From Acanthaster planci (taxonomy: Eukaryota > Echinodermata > Asteroidea > Valvatida > Acanthasteridae): a stretch of DNA of 64,000 nucleotides. Below, piece by piece: positions 1-12,600 of this stretch. The stretch's first letter is position 1, and each line of letters begins with the position of its first letter. Position numbers and translations under genes: made by a program. The DNA lies in contig NW_019091480.1 of NCBI RefSeq assembly GCF_001949145.1, forward strand, positions 1,123,623 to 1,187,622, in the 5' to 3' direction. The notes beneath the pieces were generated by a model. The model had not been told where the DNA came from, did no database searches, and saw only the letters and a program-made list of their open reading frames with translations.

Positions 1-470
1 AATCTGGGCTCTTTTACCAGGCTGCAGGCCTGGCTAAAATACTCAGGCTTCAATAGATTTTGTCTGTCAGGCTAGAGGGGCCACCAGACAGTCCTTCACG
101 GGTTTGTAAGTGTCCAGTAAATGAAAATAGGAATTTTTAAAGAATTTTGAAAACATAAAAAAATGATAAATATCCCGGCCCAGCATCATCAACATTGATA
201 ACTGCCCCGGCAGGACGTGGTTAAAGGTCGGTTCATACTTGATTGACGTATCAGATTAAATATTCATGGTGCATATTCATAAAAGCTGAACACGTTTCAA
301 TTCCAGGAAATCTGCTGCTAATCTTTTGTGACATCAAATTAACTTGCTTTTTCATTTGAATGACGTATGAGGCAGGTTTAAACACTGATGTTAGCTTTTA
401 ATGACATGTCAAAATATTTGATGGATGCACTGTAGAAAGATTTTACACCGGCTTAGGTGGATTCACTTAC
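1..470. other. REV3L intron, no recognisable feature
   Basis: Intron sequence downstream of exon 25 on the minus strand. I looked for the next REV3L exon (KTRFMVKQS-like coding) in all frames and saw none. No repeat or RNA gene recognised. Confidence 0.6.
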
Positions 471-614
471 GTGGGCAACACACCGCGGCGCACACTGGGC
501 TTGACAAACACAACACCGTTAGGGGAGATGTTCAGGCTGTCAGACTGGAGGAGCTTCTTGAGTTGGGAGGTGGTGACAGACAGGGAGCCACATCCAAGGA
601 CATACTCCCCACCA
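471..614 (-). CDS. REV3L: REV3L exon 25 (last exon inside the window)
   Basis: Reads GGEYVLGCGSLSV and LNISPNGVVFVKPSVRRGVL, matching human FKFGCTSLRV and ITVSPNGVAFVKPSVRKGVL. The donor GTAAGTG at 470 shows the gene continues to the left; the next expected segment (human MLEEILKTRF) is not in bases 1-470. Confidence 0.95.
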
Positions 615-3600
615 CTTGGCAAAAAAAAAAGGAATCCTGTGAAATACAGTTGGAATCACACCAGCACAATTTCCTTTTGTCTAATGACACGTGGGGCCCG
701 TTGGTTTCACACGGATCTGGTTTCTCCATCAGTGATCCCTGTAAAAAGTTGATTCTCTCTATCCATCAAGTGGGCTCTGGCATGTCTGGTGTCGGTGAAC
801 CGGCCCCGGATCACTGATGGCAATCCAGATCCATGTGAAACAAACAGCCCCACGGATCACAGCCTGATGATTAACATTTTAGTTGTAGAATCGGCATTGT
901 GTTCTGGAGGTGGCTGGTTCAAATCCCTCTCCAGGCAAAGTCTTTGCTCATCTTTATAATCATTTTCTTGGACAGCTTAGATGATTACTTGAAACAAAAT
1001 TACCAAAGATTCTTACCATGGTTTACATCATGAAAAGAACATGTGGTTTGCCCACCCCCAATGACACAACACTAGAAGTTTTCATTTAGTTATGGGGGCG
1101 AGGGGCAAGTAAAGGTATATATGTTTTGGAAATGGGGCACGGGAAATAAGGTTGATAATTTACTATACGTCAATTTAAAAAAAAAATTCAAAATCTTTCT
1201 TTCTCAAGGTTTTTCATTTTATGGTCAGACCCATTTGCAGATTATCCCATTTTGCTTCATTTTCTTCTCTTTTCTATGAAAACCAACATTTTCTGTGGTG
1301 GCACCAAGCCGGGGGTGGCGTTATCCCTTGCCGTAAATAGCTGAATGTACTGATAAAACACGGCATGGTCTTACTTGGCAATGTGCTCCAAGCGTCCGAG
1401 GCAAGTCGAGTAGCAGTAGTTGTAGGCAATCATCACGGTCGGGTAGAGGGACTGGAAATCCAGCACGATGACAGGGTCCTGGTAGAATCTGGACTCGGGC
1501 TCCATGACCAAAGGAATACACTCGGGGGCCTTCATTCTAGGAAAGCAGCGCATGATACACATCACATAATGGTTGCATCTATGGTATCTATTTCTGGTCT
1601 AAACGATGACAACATTTGAGGATACCTGGCCGAAACAGCACTGGATGGCTCTCGTGACTCGGCCTCCATGTGAAGAGTCCAACTGATGCAGTGGTACTTT
1701 CCTAACCTTTCAACTCTGTGACCCGGGTTCGGATCTCACCAAGGCAAACATGCGGGTTGGGATTTCACTCCCTGATTCTGTAGGCTTTACCCACAAAATC
1801 ATTCACCCAAGGTTTTCTTTCAACCACTTAAACTGAACACTTAACCTCTCTACAAGTGTTTTTAAGGTTTGAGAGCTGCAGGTAATGGCCACTTAGGGGT
1901 GGAATTCTTCATTTCAGCACCGGAAACAATTCAATCTTAAGTAACAACATATTACTGTATGTATGACTTTATTTTACCTTGACCGCTGCTGGACACTGGG
2001 GGACAGGGCAACATAGTTCTGTGGCTTTGCGGTCCTCAGCATCATTGACTCAACACGGAACTGTAATCCCAAAACCGGAAAGGAAAACAATTTAATCTTA
2101 GCAGAATGCTAACATTCTCGGTGTGTAATTTGCTTTGAAGATAAGGACCAAGTTTTAAAAAAATGGAATACAAAGCTCGAGTTTTGGTAGCGTGGCTTTA
2201 ACATGGGCATTCTTGCTACACGTACATCTTGGATGGGATAGGATGATCCGACAAAACTGGTGATAATTCAGGTCTGATAAAGGTAACTTACGATAGGACC
2301 AAAAAGGATTGTTAGCATTACATTAAAACCTTGAAATTCCTAATAATGAATATGTAATTGCCCATGGCAAAACCACGCTGTTTTGGAATGAGTTAAGTGC
2401 CTATTACATGACAAAACAAAGTTTGACTGAAAAAAAGCTTGCAGGTACACCACATGGAATCTCTTTAATATAATTAAGTCGACTGTGCAAAGTTTCCTAA
2501 ACATAGCCAGTACCCAAGGTCTCTGAGAGGGCGCGACCTCAGGATATTTTGACTTCCAAAATCTAAGGACTGGTAGTTCTGAGAGGAAACGGTGAGTGAG
2601 AACTCGATGTTTCAACCACGATGCCCTGGTCATCCTCAGGAGAGAGGACAACCAAAGCTTCAAATCTTATTTTCAAAAAAAGCTCATTTAAAGCCATAAT
2701 TTAACCACTGTCTGTTCATTTTGTCTTTTTTAGAGAAAAGCGTTCCATTCTGGCACAAGGTGCCACACCTTGCTTGTACATTCAGTGTCCCCTCAATACT
2801 TTGTTTTTTTTCTAAAGTAATTACATGTGTTTCCAAATAATATTATGTAGAGTAAGATCTAACAATTTCATGAAATAACAACAGGGTTCAGGCTTGGAAC
2901 ATCAATGTCTTTGAACTTTTACAGTTTACAGAGCATGTTTTTACCTGCGAGCCTCGGGACAGTACAGAGTAGAACTGGAAACCAAAGACCCTGGCCAGCT
3001 CACTGGTCCGTCCAATCAGGTCTAGCTGCTGGAGGAGTTTGAGCGACCCACGGACACGGACCGAGTAGTACTCAATCACTCGCCACCTGGGAAAAGCCAG
3101 GTCAATAATCAATACTGCCGTCCTGGCAGAAACAAAAAAGTAATCGCTACAAGAAACTTGGTCGATTAAATCTTCCTATCAACATATAGAACCGATGAGT
3201 GGCACATGAGCACACACGTGTAAGCAAAAACACATAAATAAGCTGTAATTAAAAGGTGAGATCCAGCATCTACCTTCAATAACAAACCTGAACAGTTGTG
3301 GGTTTCTGTGGTCAAACCAGTCCGACAGTTTGCGGTAGGTGAAGAGGGGAACGCGCTGATGTAGGACATGAAACGCCACATTCTCAAATGAGTAGTTAGT
3401 CAGTGCCACCTGAGGAATGATGGTAGTTTGACATTTAAATCAAGGAGTGGTGTTCCTCTGTAGATGGGAAAGGTTCTAGTCTACAATTATCTATCAACAG
3501 TTTGAAAACAAAAGTGTGTTTCAAGTAGAAGTCACCAATTAACTTTCGGCAGAGTGAAAAAACCTGTCGTACCTCATGCCGCATGAGGCGCCAGAGGTTT

Positions 3601-6600
3601 AATGTGATGCGGCCAGCGATGTTGATTTCTGATTGGTGGTCAGCTCCATATGCGTCACGCTCTGCTGAAAAGCTGCTCTCTTTTTTGAATTCTGAAGGCA
3701 AACAAGAGAGGAGTGGCTGAACAAGTCGGTCAAGGTAGGTGCAAGACTCTCCATCTGCCTCTGCATATTAAGGGTTTGAATTCCACCAAGACTGATGGGT
3801 GGACAGGAAAAATTTCATTTCCTCCTGGATTCCATAAGCTTATCAAAAAATTACACACTGGTGGTTTCATCCTGCCTATGACAACTGAACTCCAAGGTTC
3901 ATTCAAACTTCTAAAGTTCTGGGCTAATGTGAAGTGTACTTTTGAGGTATACCCAGGTTGTGATAACCAGAAAGAGATAAACAGTAGATGGAAACAGTTG
4001 CTGAGAATGATTTCAAGTTTCCACGGTTGAGTATTAAACACTTTGTAGATGCCACTTGGCAACCAGATCTCTTGTCGACATTTAAACAAGTTCAAGTTGG
4101 TCATCTTCATGACACTGCAAATACTAAGCAAGCCCTCATAATTACTTGGGAGAATTTTTCTATTCCTATTGGTCGGTAAGCGTCACATTTGATAATGCCC
4201 ACTGAGAAGTGATAATGCCCATTGTGTAAATCACGCACTGGGTGTACAGGAAAATGAAAGTAAAGTTTAGAACAAAATTGTTGGAAATCCATCATATGTT
4301 GATTTCTTTTGACTCTGAATAAAAAGGTATTAATGAATGGGAATAAATACGTGCTTGGCCAGTCTTAAATTTAATGTCCTTGCTCAGAAGAGCGCTAATA
4401 ATGCCCTTTCCTGCGGCTCGGGTTTTAGTCGCGTCCATTATCCAGAGCTGGTCTCAAACACACATTAACCCTAACAGTCCCAAATCTTCCAATTTCAATG
4501 TGATTTTACATACACCCTAGGGGTTTAGGGTTAAAGACCAGCCAAACACATATCTATTCCCTTATTATAAACCCTGGCACTGCAAACTGCAAACTAACAA
4601 GAGTGATGTGATGATACACACTGCAGAAGTTAGACGGCTGGTCATTCCAAAACTCATTCTAACAAGCAAAATACCTTTGAGAAAATCACAGCCTTGAGAA
4701 AAATTCTGACAGAGTCAGAATTGAGACCCTCTAAACTTTTACAAATAAAAAATGTCTTTGTTCTTTGAAATCCAACCCATGCGTTGGCTCTTGGAGAGCA
4801 TGAAACGTTCTTTCAACTTCTTACTCATTGATTCAATTACCTGGCAACCTTGAGATCTTTGTGCAGAGGTCCATGTCTAGGAACGCAGCTCGCTCAAGCA
4901 AGAATCCCCAGGAATGCTGCTGTATTTCGTAGCCGACCAAGATGTCTGGGTCATGCCTGACCAAGAGAAAAACAAAATAGCAGAAAGCTACTGTACTGTG
5001 TGCCTCCCTGCGTTATAAACACTCTCTCTTCTAAATCCTTTGAAATCCCAACAAATGTTGGAGGAGTTTGCAGGAATGGGCAAAGATGGGTCCCAGCCGT
5101 TCTTTTTTATGGGGTTATATGTACACATAGCTGCAAAGAGTGACTCGGGTAACAAGATTTGGACGGCCTGTGGGATAGATTACCTGTTGCATTCCCAAAC
5201 AGTCATGAGTCCAGCAAGAGATATATATTATAGATAGAGATATATAATATTTTTTATATCGCAAATGTACATAATATATGTGGAATTTCTTGTTTGCTCA
5301 GTGGAGGGAAGACAAACAAACAAACAAACAAACAAACACCCCAACACCCCAACAAACAATCCAACACCCCAACAAACACCCCCCCAACAAACAAACAAAC
5401 AACCCAACAAACACCCCAACAACCCAACAAACAAACAAACAGTGATCCTCACGTTCTAACAATAGCCAAGATCTCATCCAGGAGGTCAGTCTCCGAGGCA
5501 ACTGACGTGACGCGGATGTTGCTGATGCCCGCGTGGGCGAGAGAGTCCTGTGGATGGGATGAGGTAGATGGACCTGCGTTGCCATGGTTACTGTCATCAA
5601 CGATTATGACACTGTGAATGAGGGCTGGATTTAGAAGCAATGGAAGAGAATGTACAAATCAACTGAGAGAAAAGGTGAAGGAGACCGCCTTGGTTATTGA
5701 ATAAGAGGCATTTGCCTGCAATGGCCTCAAATGCGAAAGGATAAACAACAAAAGCAAAAACAAGAAATGGAATATAAGATTAATAGAAATGCAAAGGTTT
5801 CAAAAGTTGTCCTTAAAAAACTGCAGATCACTATTTACCATCATCTTGCTGGCTGCAGCTTGCGCTGCCTTGCGATGGTGTGTCGTGTTTGATGCTGTAA
5901 AACAAGGCCCGGATAGGATCAGATTCGGGGTCCGGGAGATAGTCCCGTCGGGTCCTCACGTGAAGCTCCAGGCTCATGATGGTGAGATGCTGAACCTAAT
6001 TTGGGGACAGCCCAAACCGACATTTTCATTGTTAAAAGTCCCAGCTCAGACAGTCCTGAATCTAATTTTTGAATATAGCACAAGTTTTCTTCTGAAAAAA
6101 ATGCTGTCATGCACAGAAATGACACTGGAGGAAAGTGGCATCGGGCATCAATGTTGTCAACAATCAATCCTGTCAAACCAACCTCATGCATTGTTTTGGC
6201 ATCCTGCATATTCAGCTGTGGCATCTTGAAGCCACAGGTATTACTTGGCGTGGCTCCTTCAATTTGAGACATCTCCCCAGCTGGCTTTCCAATTCCAGAG
6301 CTCTGTAAAGTCAGGTTAGAATGAGGATCAGTTTTATTGCAATAGGAGGCACTACACATATTTGGTTTAGGGAAATACCAATACAAGACCAATGCTGTGA
6401 AAAAATGCAGTCAAATGCAGGAATGGTTCACATTCTCTTTCAACGAAACTTTAAACTTTACCAGATTTTCTCCAAGCTTTTTTTAGGGGGGGTAGTAGTA
6501 ATAGGGAGACATTTCAACATTTTCACTTTTATCCTATTGAAGATTTCCTTATTCATGAGCCAAAGCATCATGTCATTCATCAGAACAGGACAGGCCTTGT

Positions 6601-9600
6601 GCGATGACATCAAAATAGTGCCCTCATGCATACCCTAATGAAAGCATTTTCTAAGAATTGAAAAATGACCACCTTCTTTTCACTTCCAACGAAAACAGAT
6701 TGAAACATGCAAGAAAACAAGCTGAGCTAAATATCCATTGTACATGTACATGTATTGATCCTTTAGATACCAGTGTTGTAACGGTACCAGTTAAAAACCT
6801 TTGCTCTTCCAGAATTCACTTACATGTACCTCTTTTGGAGTGAAGAGGAGAGTCTGTCTCATGCTGGATGATGACGGATGCCGCTGCCTGGATCCACCTG
6901 CTGAAGATGGTTGCATGGGTCGCTTCCATCCACTGATAGGGGTGACTGGTAGTTTGACCTCCCCCGCCCCAGTGTCAATTCTCAGTGGTGTGCTGTGCTG
7001 AAGTTGGCTGTTGTTTCCCCTCCTGGCAAATGGTTCGGTCGGTGGTGTGCTGCCAGGGGGCTGGGAGCTGCTCTTGCTCCACAGGGTGGGGCTTGAAAAC
7101 GGTGTGACTCGCAGTGGCGTGGAGATAGATTTAGAAGGCAGCGGCGGGCAGTTCATTTCCCAGTGGGGTAAAGTAACCCTTGGTGTATGTAGCTGGGAGG
7201 CTGCTGTCCTGTCTTTGGATTGGAGATCAGTCTGTGGGCTAGCCATTACACTGTGTGAGTTATTCTGAGTAGAATGTGAGAGCCCTTCGGATAAAACTTG
7301 ACTTGGGTGTTTTGAAGCCAGGAGATGAGGGGCAGGATGGGACCTACTTTCTTGTTTTTCAGCACAGCCCTCCCCCTCCGTTTCCTTGTTGTCGCCTCTC
7401 CTCTCCAGAGGGCCATTCTTGTCCTTCTCCTGCAGCCAGCTCTGGACTTGGGTGCGACTCGGGGGCACACGGCAGGGTGTGATCACAGCCTCCCCATCCC
7501 CGATCAGGGCGGCTCGCAGTGCTGGTTCAGGGGCCGTGATGCTGGGTGACAGCAAGGGGTGCGGGTCCAGGGCCATCAGGTTGGCTCGCCATTGGCCAAG
7601 ACCTGTCTGGGTGAGTTGACTCTCTGCCTCAGGGAGGCGGGATGGGAGATTGCTCTGTACGTGACCATCGTCATGTACACCAGGTTTACTGTGATATAAT
7701 AGACATTCCTCTTTGATTGCTTATTTCATTTTGTCAAATATGGTTCTCCAACATACACGTATGCAAGTAGAAATCAGACATCAGTGTAGTATTCCAGTCC
7801 ATCACAAGTCCGTGCAAGTCCATTACTAGTCATTCAGTCTTAAGCCAATTCACCAGCTATTCAAATAAACTGTGACAAAAGCATTCTTTTATCATTGTTC
7901 ACCCTGATAATTATGACTAGCCTTGTTAATGGACTCTAATACAACACTGACATGAAAGCCTAGTGCAGGGGTATTCTTTGGACAGCCAAGATTATTTTAC
8001 TAAGTTTTCATCAAATAATAGTCATTTTGAGTTGCTGCTCTTTGTATTTATGATCAAATTTTGACCTTTCTCTTGCTTATTCTTCAATGCAAAATTTGTA
8101 GGAAAAATTCTAATGAATTTGGTGCTGAACAGTTTTGGTTACTTTAATACTGCAATAAGATATCATTTGGAAATTTGTACCTGGGATGGTGAACGTCATC
8201 AGGGTTTCTACAAAATGCCCTTTGATGGTACAGCTGAGGTAGGCCAAATTCTAGCAGTGAAGCCCGTACCATTTCTGCACTGGGTGGGGACTGTGCTGGA
8301 GTCCATATTTTGCTTTGCGTCTCTGGCGATGTTGTCGGGCGTGACATTGCAACTGCAGGGGAAGTGTGCCGAGTTTGACTCTCCCTGGAATCAGGGCATT
8401 GTAAAGAGGACGCAACTGGAGGTTTTTGGCAGACTGGGGCTGTTTGGGAGTCGCCAGCACTACCAAGAGAGGTCTGGTTTCGGACTGCCTTTGCATCATC
8501 TTTTGCCAGATGGGTGCTACAGGTTTGCTGGTGTACTGATTCAGACTGCTGACTGGGGACAGAAGTGACTGCCAAGAATTCTGGTCTGTCCTTTGTGCAT
8601 GAGCGAGAATCTTGGTGCGAGGCAGACAACAGTGTCTGGTCTTTAATACTGATACATGTAGACATTGCAAGTGGATAACTCTCCTGACTTGGCTTGAAAG
8701 CATGACTGACAGCAATATTCTCTGCTGCACCACTTTCTAAGGGAGTGTCTAGCTGAAAATGGCGCTCCGACTTGACAGCACAATCTTCACCACTGGGAGA
8801 TGGTGGTCGTCCAGGCTTTGCAGTGACAGGGGACTTTTCTACAGCTCTCAGATCAGTATGGGGATGTCCAAGGTAACCAGGATGTTGGGACTGCTCGAGC
8901 ACTTTGCCAGTCTGGTGTGAGGAGCTCTGATGAGACAAGTCCAGGGCTCTGCTTTCTTCCTGAGACGTGTCAATCTCCATCGGCTCTACCTCCTCAGATG
9001 AGTCTGTATCTATTCCAATCCGTGGAGAGTGGGGTAAATCTGTCTCCGATGCAGATTCCACCTTTGCTTCAGATGTAGAGTTACGGGGCTTTTCAAAGGC
9101 ATCATCTGTGGTGACATTTCCCAACTTTTTGACACCAGGTGATGGCAAGATGCTTGCCTTTGTGTTGTCCTCGATTGCCACTGGCTTTAGCCTGGCAGGG
9201 GACAGTGATTCTGAGTAAGAAGTGGGTTTCAATTGGGAAGGCATGCTGACCGGTGACGCATCATCCATGGCTATTGGTGAAGGGGTCTCTGGACACACTA
9301 GCTGTGAAAATGAGTCAGAATCGTCACTGTGGTTATCTGATTGGAGCTGTCCTCTTGTCAGATCTGTCCCTGAAATAACGAGGCCACTCTCGCTTACACC
9401 AGCAGCTGTGGATTCCTTCATTCCTGATTCACCAGAGCTGCTGAGCCCAAGGGAACATGTCTGGCTTCCTGATATCAAAGCAGATGTTGGATTTCTATCA
9501 TCCATATGCTCACTGCTGGATGATAACAAACTTCTTTGCTGATTTAAGCCTGCTTCCTCCCCAATCATTGCACGTCCTCTACCAGAAGTGTCTTGAGACA

Positions 9601-12600
9601 AGTTAAGGGTGCTGGAGAATTCTCCTGATTCAGTGCGCTCGTCTGCCATCTCATGCACGGAACGTACCTTCTGTATTGCTTTCTGCTGATCTCGGCCAAC
9701 CTTCTCTTGACTGTCCTCTGGGGATATGAGTTGATACCCTGATAAGGGGTGTCCCTCAGACTCTCTTGTTGGAGAGATGGACGGTACACGGCTGATGATC
9801 AGGGACATGTCTAGCGACAGCGACGCACCTGTGCTACTGGAGCTGTGTGACAAGTTACACATATCGTCACTCTCATCCCCCTCCTCCTCATTCCGGCTTG
9901 GAGATTGCCACATCCTCTGTGCAGGGGTGATGTCATCAGAAGAGGAACTAGGACTTAGGTCCATATCACTTGGACAGCCTTCATCACCTTGGACTTTTCT
10001 GTCCAGAGACGGGGATCCATGCTCTGTTTGAATGCTGGAACTTGTCTCAGAACCAAGGTCGGGCATTTTTGAAGGCAAATTTGAATCCAGGTCAGGTGTT
10101 TTGCTGTCTGAGTCAGTCGAGGACTTTTTCTGACAATCCAATTGTTTCCTTTGGGATATCTGGGCACGATTGTCACTGAAAGTTATATTATCATCTGGGT
10201 GACTACCATCTTGGGACCCCTCGGGAAAGTTTCCAGAAGAAGGATCTAATGATCCTGCTTTCTCGGCATCTTGGCCAGGGGACGATGCATCAGTATCCTC
10301 CACAGTCAATGTACTACCATCAAGGCAGACACCTTCAGAAGAAGTCCTTTCGTCGCTTGAATTCTGAACTAAGGTCTGGTTCATTGGTGAGTCTAATGAT
10401 ACCGGCACATCCTTGAAATCATTTGTTCCAGACCTGGCATGACCTTTGACCTCTACAGCAGACGCCATACCATCAGTTGCTTCTTTAAAATCCTGACTAA
10501 GTCCTGCAGAACTAGAAGCTATGGTTTTCTCTTGAGGACAGACACCTTCACCAACTTGAGTCTTACATTCTTCAGACACCTTTGTGACAACATCAGCTTC
10601 CTCTGATGCCACACGTGAGCTGGGTGAGTTCAAGTCAGCAGAGACTTCTTGCTTTGTTTGGACTGGGCAGTGGTCCAGAGTTTTGGCTGTGCTTGCCCTC
10701 TCAAAGAGTGGGCTTTCTTGGCTGCCAGCTTCAGAGCTGTACGAGTCCTTAGCTCCGTCGATAGGAGGTGAGCTCCTACCTATGGTAAATCTGTTACCAA
10801 CCCTTTCAGGGCAAAGAGTTTCGACAACACTTTGACCATCATCTGTAGTAACAGTTTGGGTTTGTTCTTTTTTAGTACCCTGTGTCTTATGTTGGTCATT
10901 TTCCATCTCATCTTCTGACCTGCCATCAAAAAGTTTACTTCTTGCCCAGTCCATTTCATTCAAATTGTCAGTATTGCACATTTGTTTAAACTCTGGACCT
11001 CTTCCACCATTAGAGGACCTGGAGTTTGAGGTTATCAGCTGCTTGTAGTTCGTTTTATTTCCTTCCTGCGATTCATATGTCTGTAACTTCCCCTCCTTCT
11101 TGGAATCTTCCACTTTCTTCTTCTTAGACCCTTTCATATCATCAGTCAGCTTCATTCGTTTCCCTGGCTCCTGTTCCTGACAAGTTCTGTGGCGTGGAGC
11201 TGTCTCAGGAACATCTTCCATAGGTTGTTGAGATCTTGCTGAGCTGTCCTTTTCAACAGATGGCGACCAACACCTAGGTGGCGAGCCCTCTTTTTCCTTT
11301 CTTTGGGGAGAAAAGTATCCAAGATTCCACATGGCATCCCGGTAGAGTGCAGGCTCACTGGTGGCATCATGGACTTCGGAGCGGTGCCCGTTTACAGCAG
11401 TCGGAATTGGTTTGGGTCTGGACCGAGCCCGGTGCTGTTCACTCGTGGAAACACTTGTGGACAATGGGCTAACAGTCGACTGTACCCCCTGTGATGGGCA
11501 GACAATTGACTGAACAGTCTTAGATTGGTGGGTTGTGGGCCTGGAGTCTGGTGTCCCAATCAGCGAGCTGTGACTAGTGGCAATGATCATGGATGGTTTG
11601 GCTGATATGGTTGGTACTCGGCTAGTGTTGTGCTTTCCACTACATCTAGACATGGTGGGCATGCGGTCAAGAAGACTGGTGCTATGCTTTGCACTGCTAC
11701 TGAATACGTTTTGCTTCAGTTCAATGTGGGTGGTGTGCTCTGAACTTGTGACAGATGGAATAGATGGAATAGCTACTGGTTCCCTGTGACTAGTAGTGTG
11801 TTTTTCACCAGTGCTTGATGTACATGTATTCTGCACTGGATCAGCAAGGCTGGTTCTTTGCCTTTTACCTTTATTTAGCATTGAGTCAATGGTGAATGAC
11901 AACTGCTGCTTGGATCTGGGCGAGGGGCAACTTTTACCATCTTCAGCCTGCGGGAAATGTGATTTTGTAAGTTTGGACTTGTTTTTGCTTCCTAAAGGTC
12001 GTCCTCTTTTCCGTGGAGGGCTCCACGGCTGCTCCCCGGCTGCTTGATCTCTAGGTAGATGATATGAATCACTATATTTTGGAGTATTCTCAACTCTAGG
12101 TGATTCTGACTTGGTATGCCAATTCACTTGTTTCTTCTGGTGCTGGCCCTCAGAATTCTGTTGGTAAACCTCTACAGAGTCCTCTTCATCGGACCAACAC
12201 ATGATGTCAAACCCGACATCCGGAAAGCCATCATCATAGCTGACTCTCTCTTTCTTACGCAAGCCATAAGTTCTGCCATACATCATGGGGTCAAACTCAT
12301 TTGGCCCCAACTGGCTGCTCTTTCGCTTGTAGTGGGTCCGCCTCTCCGACCAATCATCACTGCTGTCACTCCCTTGCCGTTTCCGGGTGCCTGGACTGCT
12401 CTTCTTGATCTGCTGGGTAGAAGCTGCAGGTTCAGAATGGGCAGTCGAACTGCTGCTGCTCTGACCCCGAGATGAACCAACTTCCAGGACAGGACCAGGC
12501 TGCATGGCGACTGGTCCAACTTTGCCAGTATTTCCACTTGGTGGAGTAGCTGAGGTGGATGAAGCAAGTGTGCAAGTTTCTGAGCCAAGAGGATGCAGGG

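Noticed and set aside
880-940. Possible tRNA gene or SINE head (GGTTCAAATCC)
   Set aside because: A B-box-like string is present but no A box or cloverleaf can be drawn.
5294-5617. Open frames with KQTNKQ or Cys-Leu-Phe-Val repeats
   Set aside because: They translate the ACAA/ACCCC microsatellite and part of REV3L exon 18.
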